NCBI GenBank assembly: GCA_964396245.1
Contig: CAYNEO010000016.1
Span: forward strand, 1-64,000
DNA length: 64,000 nt
DNA from: CAYNEO01 sp964396245
Lineage (GTDB): Bacteria; Zixibacteria; MSB-5A5; GN15; FEB-12
Direction: 5' to 3'
This document shows, in pieces, positions 61,378-64,000 of this stretch. The translations under genes and the position numbers were made by a program. Position 1 is the stretch's first letter; the number at the start of each line of letters is the position of its first letter. The notes below the pieces were generated by a model. It was not told where the DNA came from. It ran no database searches and saw only the letters and a program-made list of their open reading frames with translations.

Positions 61378-61705
61378 TCAGCAGTTGCTCGATTCTGATG
61401 CTTTCTTCAACTGATGGATCGAACACGAATGCCAGTTCCGGAATGTGTCGAACGTGCAGTTGGCGTCCCACCTGCGAACGAATCCGCCCGCTGTGACTCT
61501 CGAGATACCCGGCTATCCTCTCGCGATCCTCCTTGTTGCCGAGAAACGAATAATACACTTTTGCGTGCCGCAGATCATCGGTCAGCCGTACCCGTGTAAA
61601 TGTCACCATCCCGACGCCTATCTCGGCCAGCTCCGTCTCGAGCAGCGTCGAGATATCGCGCCGCATCTGCTCGGCCAACCTGTCGGAACGCTTGAACTGT
61701 CGCAT
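61343..61705 (-). CDS. rbfA: Ribosome-binding factor A
   Basis: A 120-residue KH-like protein with RSDRLAEQMRRDISTLLETEL at its N-terminus and VRLTDDLRHAKVYYSFLG, then VGRQLHVRHIPELAFVFDPSVEESIRIEQLL. It assists 30S maturation near the 5' end of 16S rRNA. Located between infB and nrnA, as in many bacteria. Confidence 0.95.
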   Translation of the reverse strand: MRQFKRSDRLAEQMRRDISTLLETELAEIGVGMVTFTRVRLTDDLRHAKVYYSFLGNKEDRERIAGYLESHSGRIRSQVGRQLHVRHIPELAFVFDPSVEESIRIEQLLNEIKSDREKDQ

Positions 61706-61737
61706 CGCGTATTGTCCCGGTGTCGTCCGTTATCGAT

Positions 61738-64000
61738 TTACTTCTCGAGTGTCCGGGCGACTTCGACAAGTTCAAACGCTTCAATCGTGTCGCCTACCTT
61801 GATATCGTTGAAATTCTCGACACCAATACCGCACTCGTACCCTTCCTTGACCTCCCGTACGTCGTCCTTGAACCGCTTCAGCGATGAAAGCACTCCCGTA
61901 TACACAACCGTGCCGTCGCGCATCACGCGAACCCGGTCCTTGCGGGTGATATGCCCTTCCTTGACATAACATCCTGCGATTGTTCCGACTTTCGGGATCT
62001 TGAACAGGTCGCGGACCTCGGCCATGCCCACGAAATTCTCGTTAATGTCGGGACTCAGCAGTCCTTCCAGGGCCTTGCGAATATCGTTCTCCGCCTCGTA
62101 AATGATCGAGTACTGGCGGATATCGACTTTCTCCCGGCGCGCCACCTCGCGCGCCCGCGTATCCGGCGCCACGTGGAATCCGATAATCACCGCGCCTGAT
62201 GCTGCTGCGAGCAGCACGTCCGACTCGGTTATCGCACCGACACCCTCGCGGATAATATGCGTCTTGACTTCACTCGTCGCGATCTTGCCGAGAGTGTCTG
62301 AAAGCACCTCGACCGAACCGTCGACATCGCCCTTGATGATCAGCTTCAATTCCTTGATCTGACCTTCCTTGATCTGATCGAACACTTTCTCGAGCGTCAC
62401 TGCCCCGTGATGACGGCGCGATTCGTATTCGCGCTTGATCTGGCTGCGGCGCATCGTAATCTCTTTGGCCTCCTGATCGTCCGAAACAACCAGAAAACTG
62501 TCGCCCGCCTGCGGAACTCCCGACAGGCCGGTAATCTGAATCGGTGTCGCGGGGCCGGCATTCTCGATCGTCCGCTCGCGATCATCGGACATGGTTCTTG
62601 CGTGGCCGCTGTACAATCCGGCAACGATCGAATCACCGATATCGATCGATCCTTTCTGGATGAGCACCGTTGCCACCGGACCTCGCCCGCGCTCCAGCCG
62701 GGAGTCGATAATTACCCCCTGGGCGCGAATCATCGGATCGGCTTTGAGATCCATCATCTCAGCCTGAAGGATGATCATGTCCAGGAGTTTGTCGATCCCC
62801 TGACCGGTCTTGGCCGAAACTTCCACCACGATCGTTTTGCCGCCCCATTGCTCGTCGAGCAGATTGTGCTGGGCAAGTTGCGTGCGAACGTTATCAGTAT
62901 TGGCGTTCGGCTTGTCGATCTTGTTGATCGCAACGATAATTGGGACATTTGCCGCCCGGGCGTGATCGATCGCTTCAAGGGTCTGCGGCATCACCGCCTC
63001 ATCAGCGGCCACCACCAGCACCACGATATCGGTGATCTGCGCTCCCCGCGCCCGCATAGCCGTAAATGCCTCGTGACCCGGCGTATCCAGGAACACGATC
63101 CGGTTATCGTTGTGGATCACCTCGTACGCCCCGATATGCTGCGTAATCGCTCCTGCCTCGCCGGCCACGACATTAGTCTTGCGGATATAATCCAGAAGCG
63201 ACGTTTTCCCGTGGTCGACATGGCCCATAACCGTCACCACCGGTGGGATGGTCACCAGGTGCTCTTCGCTTTCCTCTTCACGAGCCGCGTCGCCGATCTC
63301 TTCCATCTCTTTCGTCTCGAAACCGAACTCGTTAGCCACCATCGAGATTGTATCCATGTCCAGCCGCTGGTTGATCGTCGCCATCATGCCCATTTCAAAA
63401 AGCTTCGTGATCACCTCGACCGGCTTCCTGTCCATCATCCGGGCCAATTCGGCCACCGACATGTATTCGTTCACCTCTATGAGGTTCGAAGGAGCCTGAT
63501 CTTTCTCGTGATCCAAATCCGATGCCCGGCGATATTTCTTCTTTGTCTTCCCGCCGCCGAGCGTGGCCATCGTGGCCCGGAAACTCTTGGCTACCTCTTC
63601 CTTGTTTACTTCTCGACGTCCCTTTTTCTTGCGGCGGTCTTTTTTCTTTTTCTTCTTCTCCAGGCGACGCATCAGGCCGGCCACGGGCGTATTCGAATCC
63701 GACACGGTTATGCCGCCGATATTGGCCCGTTCACCGTGTGGTTGCTGTTGCTGTGACGGTTGTGACGGTTGCTGGGGACGCGGAGCCGTCTTCTCGCGGG
63801 CCTCCCTGGCCTGCGTCTTCTGCTGCATCTCCTTTTTCGCAACCTGTTTCGCCTGCGTGAATTTATTCTTTACCGCATTCACCATTTCGGGCAGGGCCAC
63901 GGACATGTGCGACTTCGGCTTGAAACCAAGGTCCTGGAGAATATTCACCATCGCATTGGATGATATCTTGTATTCCTTGGCCAGCTCGTATATGCGTTTC
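61738..64000 (-). CDS. infB: Translation initiation factor IF-2 (5' part lies outside the window)
   Basis: Open from the window edge, so the N-terminus is missing; the visible part (about 754 residues) begins KRIYELAKEYKISSNAM, an IF-2 N-terminal subdomain. A charged Lys/Arg/Gln linker and a second IF2_N region (SVAELARMMDRKPVEVITKLFEMG) follow. The G domain has GHVDHGKTS, DTPGHEAFT and NKIDKP, and the C-terminal domains include HIIREGVGAI and FKIPKVGTIAGCYV. IF-2 delivers fMet-tRNA to the ribosome. It heads the operon toward rbfA in this window; nusA and ribosome genes are probably further upstream. Confidence 0.97.
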   Translation of the reverse strand, partial: KRIYELAKEYKISSNAMVNILQDLGFKPKSHMSVALPEMVNAVKNKFTQAKQVAKKEMQQKTQAREAREKTAPRPQQPSQPSQQQQPHGERANIGGITVSDSNTPVAGLMRRLEKKKKKKDRRKKKGRREVNKEEVAKSFRATMATLGGGKTKKKYRRASDLDHEKDQAPSNLIEVNEYMSVAELARMMDRKPVEVITKLFEMGMMATINQRLDMDTISMVANEFGFETKEMEEIGDAAREEESEEHLVTIPPVVTVMGHVDHGKTSLLDYIRKTNVVAGEAGAITQHIGAYEVIHNDNRIVFLDTPGHEAFTAMRARGAQITDIVVLVVAADEAVMPQTLEAIDHARAANVPIIVAINKIDKPNANTDNVRTQLAQHNLLDEQWGGKTIVVEVSAKTGQGIDKLLDMIILQAEMMDLKADPMIRAQGVIIDSRLERGRGPVATVLIQKGSIDIGDSIVAGLYSGHARTMSDDRERTIENAGPATPIQITGLSGVPQAGDSFLVVSDDQEAKEITMRRSQIKREYESRRHHGAVTLEKVFDQIKEGQIKELKLIIKGDVDGSVEVLSDTLGKIATSEVKTHIIREGVGAITESDVLLAAASGAVIIGFHVAPDTRAREVARREKVDIRQYSIIYEAENDIRKALEGLLSPDINENFVGMAEVRDLFKIPKVGTIAGCYVKEGHITRKDRVRVMRDGTVVYTGVLSSLKRFKDDVREVKEGYECGIGVENFNDIKVGDTIEAFELVEVARTLEK

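Overview
The window comes from a Gram-negative, diderm bacterium of moderately high G+C content. It encodes lipoproteins with lipoboxes, a Pal/OmpA-type lipoprotein, an OprO/P-type porin, LpoB, and a class A penicillin-binding protein. Tricorn-type protease, DUF3857 transglutaminases and a DUF6754-type membrane operon suggest an uncultured FCB-group lineage such as candidate phylum Zixibacteria. That placement is inference; no rRNA gene is present. A CCA-less tRNA-Leu(CAA) is encoded, and TTG/GTG starts are common, several coupled to the upstream stop as TTGA.

Layout. 1-850: a REP-associated tyrosine transposase flanked by three copies of a double-hairpin palindrome. 849-1693: two paralogous 139-residue membrane proteins. 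1932-3944: LpoB plus its COG3014-type lipoprotein partner. 5182-12439: two DUF3857/transglutaminase-like secreted proteins, one apparently catalytically dead and one with an intact triad, followed by a tricorn-type protease. 12703-21325: housekeeping genes (ECF-like sigma factor, zwf, tex, DEAD-box helicase, DMT transporter, flavin reductase, rsgA). About 21544-21714: a probable tiny Cys-containing peptide gene with its own promoter, Shine-Dalgarno sequence and terminator.

22232-32877 is the most striking region: a one-directional cluster for periplasmic sulfur/thiosulfate oxidation and oxygen respiration. It holds a TsdA-like dihaem cytochrome c, two cytochrome bd subunit-I-like proteins each fused to c-type haem domains, a PQQ-type propeller, an outer-membrane porin, an orphan anion-binding protein, a DoxD-DoxA fusion (thiosulfate:quinone oxidoreductase family), a DUF302 protein and a split-Soret-like Tat-exported cytochrome. 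Read together they could take thiosulfate electrons to a cytochrome c-fed bd-like terminal reductase. The two bd-like chains appear to divide the canonical haem ligands between them.

32980-43866: tRNA-Leu, a PBP1A-type synthase, tyrS, a TPR lipoprotein, a Big_5-type lipoprotein, a Pal-like protein and an ABC sugar importer lacking its ATPase. 43972-46957: a tightly coupled five-gene operon of four uncharacterised membrane proteins plus a 41-residue zinc-ribbon protein. 47102-51106: a DUF72 protein, a NatAB-like ABC exporter and a D-Ala-D-Ala carboxypeptidase. 51334-64000 (minus strand): the translation superoperon infB-rbfA-nrnA-truB-ribF-rpsO-pnp, followed by an M16 peptidase, a polysaccharide deacetylase and leuS. 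infB runs off the window edge.
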